A stretch of DNA of 64,000 nucleotides from Synanceia verrucosa (lineage: Eukaryota; Chordata; Actinopteri; Perciformes; Synanceiidae). Shown here piece after piece: positions 1 to 12,834 of the stretch. Both the position numbers and the translations under genes were made by a program. Below the pieces are notes generated by a model, which saw only the letters and a program-made list of their open reading frames with translations, was not told the origin of the DNA and made no database searches. Numbering within the stretch: the first letter of the stretch is position 1; the number at the start of each line of letters is the position of its first letter. Location of the stretch: assembly GCA_029721515.1 (NCBI GenBank), contig CM056559.1, positions 11,444,501 through 11,508,500 on the forward strand, written 5' to 3'.

Positions 1-165
1 TCCTTCCTTGGATCACTTTCATAGATCCTGACCACTGCAGACCAGGAACACCCCACCAGAGCTGCAGTTCAGGAGATGATCTGACCCAGTCCTCTAGCCA
101 TCACAGTTTATATATCCCATATTCACTTCACCTGTCAATGGCCATAATGCTATTGGTGTATCTCA
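1..165. repeat. dispersed teleost repeat, shortened copy
   Basis: The stretch reads like a dispersed sequence I recall from many fish genomes: a segment with 'gaacacccca', 'gagctgcagtt', 'agccatcaca', then an end resembling 'cacttcacctgtca' followed by 'ggccataatg'. The middle of the element appears deleted here. The family name is not certain from memory, so none is assigned. It lies downstream of the visible tlcd2 exons. Confidence 0.5.
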
Positions 166-966
166 GGAATGCTATGAAAGATAATAAAACACTGAAACTG
201 TTAACACATTCTACAAACATTCAGTGTGAAGTTCTTCCTGCTGTATTCGCACATGCTTACTCACCCGCCTACGCTACTCTGGTATTCCCACTGCAGCTGG
301 ATCTCAGCCAAGTTTGTTCTATATTTTTTTATGGTCTGGTTCGAGGCCATTGGGTGTGTCACTCTCAGAAAACAAATACACAGTTTCTACAAAGTCCTAC
401 CTTGCTTTTCAGGATCGACACATAGCTCCATTCTCTAAACCTGCTGATGGACGGATGCTTCGACAAACAGCATTCCTGGTCATTATGCAAACTGCCAACA
501 AACGCCACCTCCTTTTTGGGGCACTCTGCCTTTCCAGCCCACAGGCTCTTTGGAAAGCATGGCACGTGTGTATGAGTATATAACACACCTGCTGTTTTCT
601 GCTGTATACTCATTCATACTTGCCTTTCAGGACGGATGCCACCAGTTTCTTTAGCCTTTATAAGCACTGTGATGGGATTAACACCAAATATACTTAACAC
701 TTTCCCACACTTACTGTCTATACAAACACATCCATTGTTTTCTAAAAATGATCAATTTGTTAACTCAGCCAAGTCTTCACAAACACTCAACATAACTACT
801 AAGAGCTAGTTCTCATTAGTGTGCAGCTTGAATTGGTATGCATTAGCACGCTTTCTTACTTTCAAATGCACACAGTAATGGACAAATTCAGACATGCTAC
901 GCATGTAAAGTGAGTCTTCATCTCAATCTATACTACGTCAACAAATATCCGACCTCTGAAGCTATC

Positions 967-1006
967 ACACTCACACACACACGCACGCACGCACACACAC
1001 ACACAC

Positions 1007-1055
<49 letters not shown>
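967..1055. repeat. (CA)n microsatellite
   Basis: About 90 bases of CA dinucleotides with a few CG interruptions. It generates an artificial Thr/His-rich open frame that is not a gene. Confidence 0.95.
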
Positions 1056-1056
<1 letters not shown>

Positions 1057-1485
1057 CTGACAGCAATGCCAAGGCCGTTAATAGTCCACAGTTGCAGCAT
1101 TTATGTGGTCGATAAAGACTAGAAGCAGCATCCATCAGTTTGGTCTTTTGCTTTTACATTCGATGAGTGTGACCTGTTTCTAAGCCAAATACAATGGACA
1201 AGGAAATTCCAACAGTCATACCACGAGGGGGAAAAAAAAAGACAAAAACAAGATATAATACAACCAGAGCGTGGAGGCTCTCATTGGTTCGTAGCCATGT
1301 GAGGGGGCGGCACAAGCTGCAGAGAGTTGGCGGAGGAAGGGGGATGGGGGAGACGTTTCAGAGGTCTTACGGAGATAGAGGGGGGGGTTTGAAAACAAGG
1401 TAGTGAGTGTGATATATAGTGTAGGGACATGTTTTGAGGGGGTGCACACATTTTCAGACACCCTCTCAGGAAGCAGGTTTGCTGT

Positions 1486-1507
1486 GCATGTGTGTGTGTG
1501 TGTGTGT
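1486..1507. repeat. short (TG)n tract
   Basis: Eleven or so TG dinucleotides, uninterrupted. Confidence 0.9.
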
Positions 1508-4077
1508 CTCTTTATCTCTTGGGGGCCTTAGGTTCACATGGAGACCAGATGTCTGTCCCTCCAGTCAAGATATACACAGAATCGGGGGGGTCTTTTGGGT
1601 TTCCCCGCCAAAAATATGTGACTGCTGAGACACACAAAAAGCCTCATGTATTTCCCACTTTCTATCGGACGCCATAATCTCTGGATCATTCGAGGCCTTC
1701 TCACTCAGCTAACTGTGTGTTCAACAAAAACAGCGGACGGAGATTTTAAAATACAACCGTCGTTCCATGTGGTTTGTCATGCAAAAGTGTGGGTCTAAAA
1801 GGAGGCGTGGCAGAGCCCACAGCTTGTGGATGGCTGGAAATATATCTGTGGGCTGGCTAGCAAATAGAAAAACATACTATACATGCTGAATCTGCTATAA
1901 AATGTCAAGAGGCATAGCGGCATGCTTCACAGTGCTCTTGTCACTGCATGCAGGAAGTGCAACGATCAGGAAACAGACCAGCTGAGCTTGGGCTATGTTT
2001 GAAAAAAACAGGGCCACCTAAGCAACAATGGAGACTTCAAAGCAAATGAGGCTTTCGAGATTAAGCTGTTTGTCTGTACTGCTGTCACACTAGGCTGCTG
2101 GTTTGTGGTCTATTAAGACAACCAGCAGCAAATGGAAGGAAACAGAAATGGGCGTACAGGTTAATCAGGTTCTACAGAGTTGAAGATGTAGAGACCCACA
2201 GCTTTTCCAGTGACATGTGGCATCAAAGTAGTGACAACATGGCTGACAACCAAATACAGTTTGTTCCTGCTGCTAAAAGTGACATTCCCTGTTGGCTATG
2301 TGAGACAGCTTCACGCTCCTCCCACAAATATCTATTTTCATGCCTGGTAAACTGAGACAAGTTCCACTCATATCTGAGGTTGGTACAAAATGGGCCTTCA
2401 ACAGGGAGAACATGACGGAGGTTGAACACAAGCGGTCGAGCCCTAAGAGGCTTTTTAGATTGATGGTGAAGATCAAACTCTATTTTGAAATATTTTTTTT
2501 GTCTTAATACTTTTTTCACTTCAAATCATGGCAGCTCCATCCTGTGGTTTAACTTTGCAGTGGCTGAACAAGGAAATGTTGGGACTACATTTAGAGATAT
2601 CCTTACTGGGATTCCCAAAACTTGACATCAATATGACAGTTCTTGGAAATGGCCAAACCCAATCTTTAAATTAGAAAATTCCCTGTTAAACTGCAAAAAG
2701 GCATACAAAAGCTCCTCCTCCAGATTTAGCAACAAATATATTACTGCTGCAAAAGCTGTTAGATTTGTGCAGCACATTTACCTAATTCAAATTTGAGCAA
2801 ATGCGACTGATTAACATTTTCATTTTTTACTGCATTTTTTAGAAGCCTCTTGGTCTAATAATTGCAGCTTCAAAGAATGTCGTTCTGATGTTAATTCTTC
2901 ATTTGTGTGCATGAGAGGAACCTGTGCATTTGGAATAAGTAACTGACATTAATTGGAGTGTAAATCATGATGAAATGTTTATGACTGAAGTCCATAGAAT
3001 TAGCATAGTGGAGTACAGCACGGCTCTTCAAATACCTGATTAACCTGTGCAACCCTGATCTAGATCTAGAGGAGTGTCGGCTCGATGGATATGATTAAAT
3101 TCTGCCTAATGAGAGAGGAATGAGAGACATTTATGAAGGAAACAGCAAATATGCTTCAAAACATGAGCATTCACCCTGTGAGAGAGGAAAAGAACAACTG
3201 ATTCACTTCCACTGTGTATTATTGATCAATCACTCAAACGAGAACATTGGACACACTGCTATTCACATGCTCTTCATGGAAAAAATAATGTGCCCTTCTG
3301 CCTGGCATCCTTCTCTCCTCGCGTATTCTTCATTACAAGCTCACTATTTCCGAGAGTCATGGGCAAATGAGGCTGAGCAGACAAGGTGGTTTTCCCATTA
3401 ACTAAAGGCAGTTAGTTCACCTCAAACCAAGGTAAAATTAATTATTAATTACGTATAACACGCTACACATTTATGATCACTTTGTGAAAGCCCTGCATGT
3501 CCCTTTGACAACATATACAGTGGGTACATGTTGAATCTCCTCAGAAGAAGCCACCCTATTTCTATCTGGGCTTCCTGTTTTCCAATGGAAGCACAAGGTT
3601 ATGGTTGATAGGATCTCATCAGGCGTGAGTGACTGTGGTGGGACCCACATGTCTGTCAGACAGAAATAAGAAGCTGTAATCTCCACTTTAGTCCATGCGA
3701 GGGGAAGAAAAACTTTCCATGGAATGTTTGACTTTATTATTTCTCCTGGACAGCAGCAACAGGGATCAACAAAACTCATGTGATGTTTCACTATACAGTG
3801 TGTTTGTACAATAGAGGAAACAGAAGTGATAAGAGAAATGACGACATGACAAAAACATAATTAGATGTGCATTAGAACAGACAAACACTGAAGGAGGAGG
3901 TAGGGGTTAAAGGTTTGGGCAGCACAAACAGGGTGACATGCTGCATGCAAGTGATATACATTTGAGCTGTTTTGGACATTTTAGAAAACTGTAACCTAGA
4001 TGTAATTTTAAATAGAGGACAGAACCTTACAAAAATCTATATACAAGTTTCTCCTGTAATTCAGCAAAAAAAAATAA

Positions 4078-4081
<4 letters not shown>

Positions 4082-4123
<42 letters not shown>

Positions 4124-4150
4124 GTATACGTACATACGTATATACATATA
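4082..4150. repeat. (TA)n tract with TACG variants
   Basis: About 40 bases of pure TA repeat followed by TACGTA-like degenerate units. Confidence 0.95.
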
Positions 4151-5882
4151 TGTATATTTTATATTATTTTTTACATGCAGGATGGTATATATACAGTACA
4201 TAAAGATGACTGCTGTGTTAGCAAACATGCCATGAAGAAGTGCTGTGCTTCAAATTAATCGGCATTGGCCAGTGCACTTTTGCAAATCAAGGACTTGGTG
4301 CTTTTACTTTCCAACTCTTCATGAATTGCTAACACAAGAAGTTATTATAGTTCCATAAACAAGGACAAGACGACACAGCACCAAAACAGTTGAACGCCTG
4401 TCAGAAAGGTATGAGAAAGTCAGGTTGCAAACATCACGGGAAAGACAGAATGAATGAACGTCTGATGGTGGTACAACAGGGAAATGAAGGGAGTATAGAG
4501 AAAGAGAGAAAGCTGTGTGAACGAGGAAGAAGTCTCTGTCCCTCCCACACTCCAGTGACAATCTGAAGCCAGATGGCTGGGCCAAAGCATCCATTCATTA
4601 GACTTTCAGGAAGTGAAGGAGGAAAAAAAAGCACATTCAAAAAAAAAATACAACCCAACAATGTTCTCACAAAATCTGTGGCAGTCACTGAATGAATTGA
4701 ATGAATTTCTACCATTGATTCTTGGCTGGCAAAAAATGACTCAGGTGTGTCTTTAACCTCGTTTAGGATCATGATGCCACAAGTTAGCTCAATCATCGAT
4801 CATCATCAGGCGTCATGAGGAGAGGTGAGGAGAAAACCACAGTTTAGCTGTCTTTCAAGGAGGCCGGTGTTTTATTGGGTAAATGCTAAATTTATAAATC
4901 TTAAATGGGAGTTTTGCAAAAAACAAAAAAAAAATAAGATGTACTACACTATATCAGCTGGTGCATTTTGTGAAATGATACAGCTTTATATCACTGAGGC
5001 TTGGCGATGATGGTGATGATGAAATTGTGACTTTCTCTGGCAAATCTTGTAGATGTTCCCTATTTTCTTAGTTGTAACATGTATTATGTACTTGCAAATA
5101 TTTCATCTGGTCATGCTGCTTGTGTTTGTTGTGAGGTATTCCCATACCTTATCACACAGCCATCATCACACTATCAAAACCAGAAGAAAGTGTCAGCTGA
5201 TAAAAAACAAAAAAAACAAAAACTTGTTTGTTACCTTGCCTTAAAGCCACATAACTTCTCTACATGCTTTGAATATGTTTTTCTTTTATTAATCTGAACC
5301 TGGGGCATCTGCATGCAACAGGACGAACCACGTCCTCAGTGGCCTAATTCCTAAATTCTGCAGAGAAATATTTCCACACACTGCTGGGGTTAACAAGACA
5401 AGAGCTTGGCAACAGAAAGCGATACACATCAGCACAGTCTTGGATGTAGGTCACAGTCATCAGTGGAAAGAGCAAAAATATAGTTATTTCCACCTCATTT
5501 TTCCAAAGTGTATAAGAGCAGGAATGGTGGAAAGGTTATCTGACCTGAGCTTCCTTCAAGTTTCTCAAAGCATGGAAGATGGTTGGATATTTGGTGCAGG
5601 GAAGGGAGGGTCTGTCACTCTAGAAAAACTGTCCCTTTGTTTTTCCTTCACCTTTGTCACTAGACAAGAAAATCTGGTATGTTGTGGTTCTTACAGGTGT
5701 GCTTAGGTTTTGCCACATGCTTTGTCTGTGAAGTAATTACTGTATATTGAATTCCTACTGAGGGTGGTAGGTATAACAAAGGGGATTTCTTGCACAGATG
5801 CAACAGATCTAGTCTATTCAAGGGGAAACCACATGAATCACGGTTTATTTCTAACTGTGACAGTAATGCTTGAAAGACCTAC

Positions 5883-8800
5883 CACAGTGTGATGAAAGAG
5901 AAGCTCCCAGGACTGACTCAGCTTCTGGTTTCCCACCATATCAAGAAAGTCATAGATGAAGTAACCTGTGAAGATGGACAGCATTTAGCCAACGTCAATG
6001 ATATCTTTAGGTTCAACAATACATGAATCAACCAAAGCATGACAGATTCACTGGACAAGAGAAGCCTGGAGCACATCAAGTGTGTCAAGGGGGAACCCTG
6101 CTTCCATGACGACAGCGATGAAGCTGTGTCGTGGTGAGGGGCTATTCATATCCACCGACCCCACCCCCCTTCCCCACCACCAGCGGTATCCATGGTGACA
6201 GCTATTCACAATGCTGCAAAACAATGAAGTGTTGGGGATGACGGGGTGCACGGGAGCTCAGGGCTTTGGTGAGACTGGAATTAACCTCATTATTTTGGAT
6301 ATTTGACACCAGGACCCTTTTTGTTGCTGTGGTGCCATGTTTGGGTTTTACGGACCATAAACAATTGCTACCAGAAGGTTGTTACCAAAAGATGCTCTTG
6401 GTTTAATTGCATCATGTAGTCCATATTGTTTCATAAGAGCATTGACAAAGGACGGGGGGGAACTCTGCACCAACAACAGCTCTTTTTTTTCTCCATGAGA
6501 GGTCGAGTTTGGGTCAAGTTTAGCCATAAACAGCCAATTGGAGCTGCATGTGACTCTTTAAATAGAAAAAACAGCAATAACCAACGTCTTTACTTTACTT
6601 GCCCTTGTGTTTTTTTTTTTAATAAGTATGTAGTTAAATACTTATGCAGTATTTGTCACAATTGTATCAAAACATACAGGTGGAAATGAAGAATGATAGT
6701 GTAAAGAAGACAAATAAAACTAAGTATTTCTATTTACATTCCCTGCATTAAGCTAATGGCTCTACTGAGAACAAAGAAATCAAATACGACTTGACTTTCC
6801 ACTGGCTACAGCCGAAGCCTGAATGGTGAAAACCTCCATGGCAATATGCTAGCTTTTTTTTCCCGCTCAAGATCCTGTGGAGTGAGAGTCACTGGCATGT
6901 TTGCATTAAACCAGTTAGTCGAACAAGCAGGTGACAGGCTGATACAACATGATGTCTCTGTTGGAAATATCCAAGAGCCCCTGGTTTCATCTAACACTAG
7001 CCAAGTTACTGCGGCATGTAAACATCTTACTGCTGCTGCTGTTTCTGCAGCCTGCTTAAACTTGACTTGCATAGAATTATGACTTCTTCCCTATCACTAT
7101 CAGCGTGTCGTCTTCTCAGTATTAGAGGTAATTCACTATGGTCTATTACATGAGAGAAGCTTCACAGATAGAGAGTCTTCAGCAGCATACAGAGAGGGTT
7201 AAAAGACACATGACAACAGTATTTCACACATGAACTGTGAGTGGGGTCTCCTCTGCAAGATATTGTTCTAGAAATCCAACAATGAACAAGTGGAAAATCA
7301 TTTATGGCATGTCTCTCAAGGTTTACAACGTGGTATCGCAGCAAGTGAGGCTGGAGAATAACTCCTCACTCCTCTCTCCTCCAGCTCACTCAGTATCACA
7401 CCACATCTCTAGTGGGAGGGCTCAGCTGAAGCAAGCCACTTGTTTTTTGGCATGAATGACTCCCCTTTCTGTTACCACTGGCTCGCATAAATCATCTGAC
7501 TTTTGACGCATTTACTGTCTTGGTGATGTCACGGGACTGTACGGGGGTTACGCCTGGTGTCTAGGACTGATTATAATGCCTCTCATTGATCTTCACATAC
7601 AGACACTGACCATTGCTTTGCCAACTTCCAGGGTTGGGCTTCCTGAAAGAATGTCAAACATCCTGGGAATCCTTGGGGAGCCCTTGTTGACCAGCACAAA
7701 ACCAATAAATTAGTGGATTTAAGAGGGCTCATATGCCAATAGTTGCTCTGAAATACTTTAAGGATTAAGGAGGAAAAGTAAACAATAGGGCGAGTTGCTA
7801 TTTTAAGAATGTGGGGATGCATGATTGAGAAAACTTCATGAAAAAAATCCAATTTATGAAAGTCAATAATTTAGTTTAGTGAAAGAGGTAAAATGTAATA
7901 ATATACAGGAAGTGAATTTCAAGTTGGTCTAGAATTAGAGTCTAATTAAAGGGAGAGTACACACACCCTAATTAATCAATTATGACCATTTATCGAGGAG
8001 ACAGTGTGAATGTTTAAATATGAAAGACCCTGATAAATTCTTTATATTTACCATTTCAATGGCAGTACAGCAAATACTAATTCAATGAATTACAAAACTG
8101 TGAAAAACACATCATCTGTGAAATTATGAAGTATAAAAACAATTACTGGTGTGTAAAAATGTTCATTTTTTTATTTTTTGTCTTCTTACAGACAAGATGT
8201 TGTTTCTCCGAATGGCTTCAGTCTCTTACCCAACTGATTAAACTAATAATACAGGAAAAGACTTTTAACTGCCTTGTAGGGAAGGGAGAAAAGGAGCTGG
8301 GATGAACAGTGCCACTTCCTAATTTCCCCTTATGATGGCCATCCACCACCACCACCACCCAGTCCATTCAGACAGTTTGTTACTGAACAATGTAGAAGTG
8401 CTGTCAGGCTACTCACCAATAGAAAATGACACCAAAGCGTGAGAAAATACAGAATGAGTTTCTATCAAATCTTCAGCCATCCGTGGGTGAAGGAAAAAGC
8501 TGAAAAGATACACACAGGTTCAGGTTCAGATAAATAATTTTGTGGGGGTTTTATTATTTGAGAGTGACATCTTAACAATGAAAGTCAACTATAAAGTAGA
8601 GGTTAAAGTAAAATAAGGTTCTCTATGCTATTTGTATTATGAACAGCCTAATGTTAGTAGATGAAGTCGAGCAGCATGATGAAAAGTCAGCAATTAATGA
8701 CATGAAGTCAAATTACAGTCAAAGAACCTAAAATGAATGCAAAAATATAGATCATTCATTTCCAATCATGTGCTCGTGTAACTACACACTGAGTGAAACT

Positions 8801-9006
8801 GTTTTTCTGCCTTCCAGCTGAACTCACCACAGCACTGCCCAAATCGCCGTGATAAAGCTGTGCGTGAAGGATGTAGAGATGTTTCTCCATTTCCACGCAT
8901 TCCTGCAGGCAGACTCAGGCATGGGCAGTTTTCCCACACCAGCGTTGACAAATCTGAAAAATCCGACGGAGCTCCCAGTCGTTAGGATCACTGAACTCAA
9001 CTCCAT
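5883..9006 (-). CDS. tlcd2: TLC domain-containing protein 2, 5' part (exons 1-3)
   Basis: Multi-pass TLC-domain membrane protein; TLCD1/2 proteins act at the plasma membrane and influence phospholipid fatty-acid composition. Coding exons in transcript order are 9006-8828, 8499-8417 and 5965-5883, with phases that join correctly (GTGAGT donors after exons 1 and 2, GTAGGT after exon 3). The ATG at 9006 opens a hydrophobic N-terminus. The conserved LPMPESACRNAWKWRN block (about residues 27-42) matches the PESA..W.WRN block of TLCD2. Exon 2 carries HPRMAEDLIETHSVFSH and exon 3 carries GYFIYDFLDM and QSWELLFHH, the hallmark TLC segment. About 115 residues are visible of a family near 260. The terminal exon is not found between 1 and 5882. 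TLCD1 is the closest alternative; proximity to prpf8 favours tlcd2. Confidence 0.88.
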
Positions 9007-9500
9007 GGCTGAAATATTTGTTTGGTGTAAGTGAAGATTTCACAGGCCACAGCTGTCCCCAACGTGAGACGCACCGGAGCCTCCGACTGTGGTCCAGACA
9101 GAAAAAACACTATACGAGCTAATTGTTTGCGACGACCGAGACAATCACGGTGACATGCCTGTGAATCCCCAATAATTTCTGGTCACTCAAAAAACGCGAA
9201 TTTCTTTCACGGTTATTGCGCAGAGAGAGAAGGTGTGGACGAGCGTGTCAAACGGCCCCACTGACTGAGTGTTTGAGATGTTTGTCTGTAATAATCCCAG
9301 GAAATAAGGCGATGTGGCGGCCGGTGGAGGTGGAGATGTAGGTGTGAAGCGTCGCTTGCAGTTGTGAAACTGTCCTGTTGTAAAACCTCATCCCTCGCTT
9401 GTGTAACTTTCTGACATCAACAACAGAAACCGAACCACGGCTTCTCCCCGCCCTACTATGAAGAGGCGCGGCCAAGAGCACGTTTCATGTGTTGTGTTGC
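9007..9500 (-). promoter_or_regulatory. tlcd2 5' UTR and proximal promoter
   Basis: The region immediately upstream of the tlcd2 ATG is visibly richer in CpG and GC than its surroundings (roughly 9060-9480), as expected of a vertebrate promoter. No convincing TATA box is placed, and the transcription start cannot be fixed from sequence alone. Confidence 0.4.
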
Positions 9501-10751
9501 GTTCAAAACCAGTTCAGTCGCTCAGTAAGTTTTAGTGCATAAAATGAACATATGAACAATATAACAAATAGTATGTCAGGGTGAGTTTACGCTTACAGTA
9601 CATTTCAATATCAAGACAATTCAAAACGATTTGCATAACATAAAAACTTGATAAAAGATAAAATGCGCTGAAACCGGAGTGAAATCCTAGTATGTGAGAA
9701 TATGCCTGACAAATAAAGGCGATTCTGGCTCCGAAATTATGATGCAAAATAATATTTAATAGAATAAATGCATAACATAAAATTGAAAATAAAACCAACG
9801 TTCTAACATTCTAGCAAAACTACACATTACGCATACTGATAATAACCATTCACACTTTTCTGTAAATGTAAAGCTTAACAAAAATGAGGCAAACGTCTTT
9901 CCTCGTGATTATTAACTTGCTTCATTTTGTATTTTCTTGAATACTGAGAATTCGCAGCCCCAGTTAAAATATTATCTAAAAACTGATGAGACGTAGCATT
10001 TCTAAAAAAAAACAAACAACAACAACAAAAAAAAACAGGAAGTAAATCCATATGATCACCACCTGTGTAGCCATGCTACCTTTTGACCAGGTGTTTCAAC
10101 CCAGAAAATCCACATGAAATACCTGTTGAGCAAGTAAACATACCAAATAAAAACTACATTTGTATTAACCCAGTCCTCTCTTGGATGTAATTTCTTTATA
10201 TAATAATTCACATTATAAAATGCTGAATTATACAATATCTGCTGTGCTGCTATCTTAAGTTATGGTGGGAAAAACAAACAAACTGGAATTTTAATAATTT
10301 GATATAATAATTTATATGCATTTTATTTTCAGTGCTTGAAAACGATGACCACCGAGGTAAGTTTTGATATGATATATAATACTTTTACTATAATACTAAC
10401 ATTTATTTACTTATAAACACTAAATGCACCTCAGAGTAACCTGCTCTTCTTTCTAACTAATGCTAAGTACGAATAGTCATTGAAGGCATCATTGCTCCCA
10501 CCTCAATGGGCCACAGCCCACAGAGGGTTTATGGATTTATTTCATATAGCCCACCTACAGAATATGTAACACATGGCATGGTATTTTGAGCTAAACATCT
10601 ATTATACACTGGTATTGTTTGCTATTATAACTTGAACTTGAAACATGATGAATATTTGTCTTTACGCTGTTGTTAATTTAGGAAAACAGCGCTGCGCTCA
10701 TTCAACGTTGTAAACGTGAACATGAATGGCTGCAGTATATTTAGTGACACA

Positions 10752-10768
10752 GCGCCACCATCCGGTTA
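10752..10768 (-). promoter_or_regulatory. CTCF-like motif
   Basis: The minus strand reads ccggatggtggcgctgt, close to the vertebrate CTCF core (CC..(A/G)(T/G)GGTGGCGCT). Prediction by eye only. Confidence 0.35.
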
Positions 10769-11056
10769 AACGACCTTTAAACATCAATCTGTCTCAGCTC
10801 TTGTCAGTTATCCTGACACTGGTGTTGCCAGCAGGTCAAACGGTGTTTTGGCCTCCACTCCAGGGTCATTATTATTTTGTGGGTGGGTGACTGTACCTAT
10901 TCACCCAGACTGCATTTTCAACCTACAATAAAATCACCTCCCTATAACGTACAGATGATATATTTATATATGACATACACAGAACACAACTAATAACCTT
11001 TGTAAATATCTAAAAGTTTGTATTTTCCTTGCGAACGTTAACGTGGCAACGGTAGC

Positions 11057-11077
11057 GCTAGCTAGCTAGCTAGCTAG
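11057..11077. repeat. (GCTA)n short tandem repeat
   Basis: About five uninterrupted GCTA units, made of overlapping GCTAGC palindromes. Confidence 0.9.
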
Positions 11078-12005
11078 TAGCTTAACTACAATTAACGTCC
11101 ATATTCATAGCTAGCTGAAGCTAATTCAAATTACCTTGTGTTAGCACGTTGTTTATACACCGGTATTCCTCACTGGTATTGTCAACACAATATTGTTGCT
11201 ACTTTATTAAGACCAAGTTTGTTAGTTAGGCTAAAAAAAGCTGAGCTTTGGAGCTGTTATTTGAAGGTTTTTTTTCCTATGACCGAGAGACTGACAGCTT
11301 TGAAATGTAAAGTCAGTTGGGATATGTTTTCCCCAATATATAAGATGACTTTAGACTTAAAAGATATTTTGAAGTAAATTTCCACTCAAGATAGGTATGT
11401 CACATGATAGACAATCAAAAACTTATATTTTATTATATAAAAAATTAAAAAGTACATAGCCACAGTCAGACAACTGAACACAAACTCATTGTCATTTTGT
11501 TGCTCGGGCAACAGCTTTGGCTCACTTCCTGTCAGCTACTGTAGCTACCATACGTATGTTTACGCCATAGACTGTATTAACTCCAGTGTGTGGTATTAAC
11601 AGCAAATACAAAGGGGCCATTTAGAATGATGACTCAAGTTCACCTCACATGAACCATTGCTAAAATTACAGGCCAGCTTCACCGTGTCATGTAATTTATA
11701 ATAAAACTCGTCAACATATCATATTAATTAATATATGCAGTTACCATTAATTAAATTGTGTTAAGTATTTCGATCGATCTGAGAAGGCGAGGTCACAAAA
11801 CTAGGTGTTATTATCACATAATCAGATTTTTTTGCATCCATATTTATTGTCATCTTCTGGTTCTTACCTCTGCCCTGCGTTTATTCATATATGTGTTTAA
11901 ATGTTCAATTAACTTGTTTCTGATTCTGATAGTGTCACTAAGGAGGAGCTCCCTCCATCTTTTTTGTTATGGTTGGTTGAGGGAGGAGCTCGCGCGTATC
12001 ATGTG

Positions 12006-12167
12006 ATTCCGGCTGAGCTGTCACGGGGGCAGTCACAGTTCTCCGCCGCTTTTCGTAGCTCCTGAACGCACCACGTTTGGTTATTCCATTGCGGAAACGA
12101 TGCAGGGGGTCCGTTTTTAGCAGCAGATGCTACATTTAAGACTGTGGTTTTCAGCGGAAAGAAACAG
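12006..12167 (+). promoter_or_regulatory. aifm4 promoter and 5' UTR exon with uORF
   Basis: GC- and CpG-rich block ending in a good splice donor (AAACAG|GTGAGG at 12167/12168), which fits a non-coding first exon spliced to the coding exon beginning at 12833. An ATG at 12100 opens a six-codon upstream ORF ending with TAG at 12118-12120. Such a uORF could dampen translation of the main frame. The transcription start is not defined. Confidence 0.5.
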
Positions 12168-12834
12168 GTGAGGATACCTACGTGGAGGTTTTACGTTTCT
12201 GTTATTAGTAGCTAAATGTATCACACAAGCGACAGGCTTGTATGAAAGGTGAATAGGAGTTTGTTGTCGTATTCTGAGAGTTGGCGCTACTCGGATGCTG
12301 AACCTGTCAGACTTGTCTAATGATCACTCCTAATGAGACCTACCCGAGCAGCCAAACATTAAGTAGCTAGGTAGCAGCTTCAGAGCAACTTCAGTCTCCA
12401 CTGCAGACAGTCAACAGAACACTGTGACAAAATATGCATGTTCATTCTTATTATTTTGAATATATTTGCATTATTTTCCTGATATCTTACATTATTGCAT
12501 TGTTTGTGAAAGAAAACAATATGTGAAATTATTTGCACAAAAATATACAGCAAACAGACTAAATAACAGGTAAATAAATGTTGTACAAGAAAAAAACTAA
12601 TTAAAAGTAGTTTATAGCTATGGTTATTTTGGTCCTATGGTTGAGATAGTAAAAAGTGAAAAACAACCCATATCAATGACATAATGTACCTGCAAAATAA
12701 ATTACACACATTTAGTCAGTGCCTGTACCAGTAGCCTGTAAACCTGTTTATAGTTCATCCAAAGTCAGTTGAAATTCAAGCTAGTCAGCGAAACATTAGT
12801 CATGTTTTCTTATTGTGGCTCATATGCTGCAGGA

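Larger units (their letters stand above)
166..5882. other. non-coding stretch, probably tlcd2 intron 3
   Basis: I scanned both strands for the missing C-terminal half of the TLC domain and for other conserved proteins and found none. The open frames here are short, lack family resemblance and often cover simple sequence. The stretch is best read as the intron after tlcd2 exon 3, with the last exon(s) beyond position 1. Simple repeats are listed separately; otherwise I see only AT-rich unique sequence. Confidence 0.5.
9501..12005. other. intergenic between divergent tlcd2 and aifm4
   Basis: AT-rich sequence with no open frame resembling a protein family on either strand. It contains a GCTA tetranucleotide tract and, near 10752-10768, a motif resembling a CTCF core on the minus strand. 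Divergent orientation of the flanking genes means this 2.5 kb probably holds regulatory DNA for both. Confidence 0.5.

Noticed and set aside
910..1122. Open frame rich in Thr/His
   Set aside because: It is a translation of the (CA)n microsatellite.
1..5882. Possible last exon of tlcd2 or a mir-22 hairpin, expected from human synteny
   Set aside because: No TLC C-terminal motif and no mir-22 mature sequence found on either strand.
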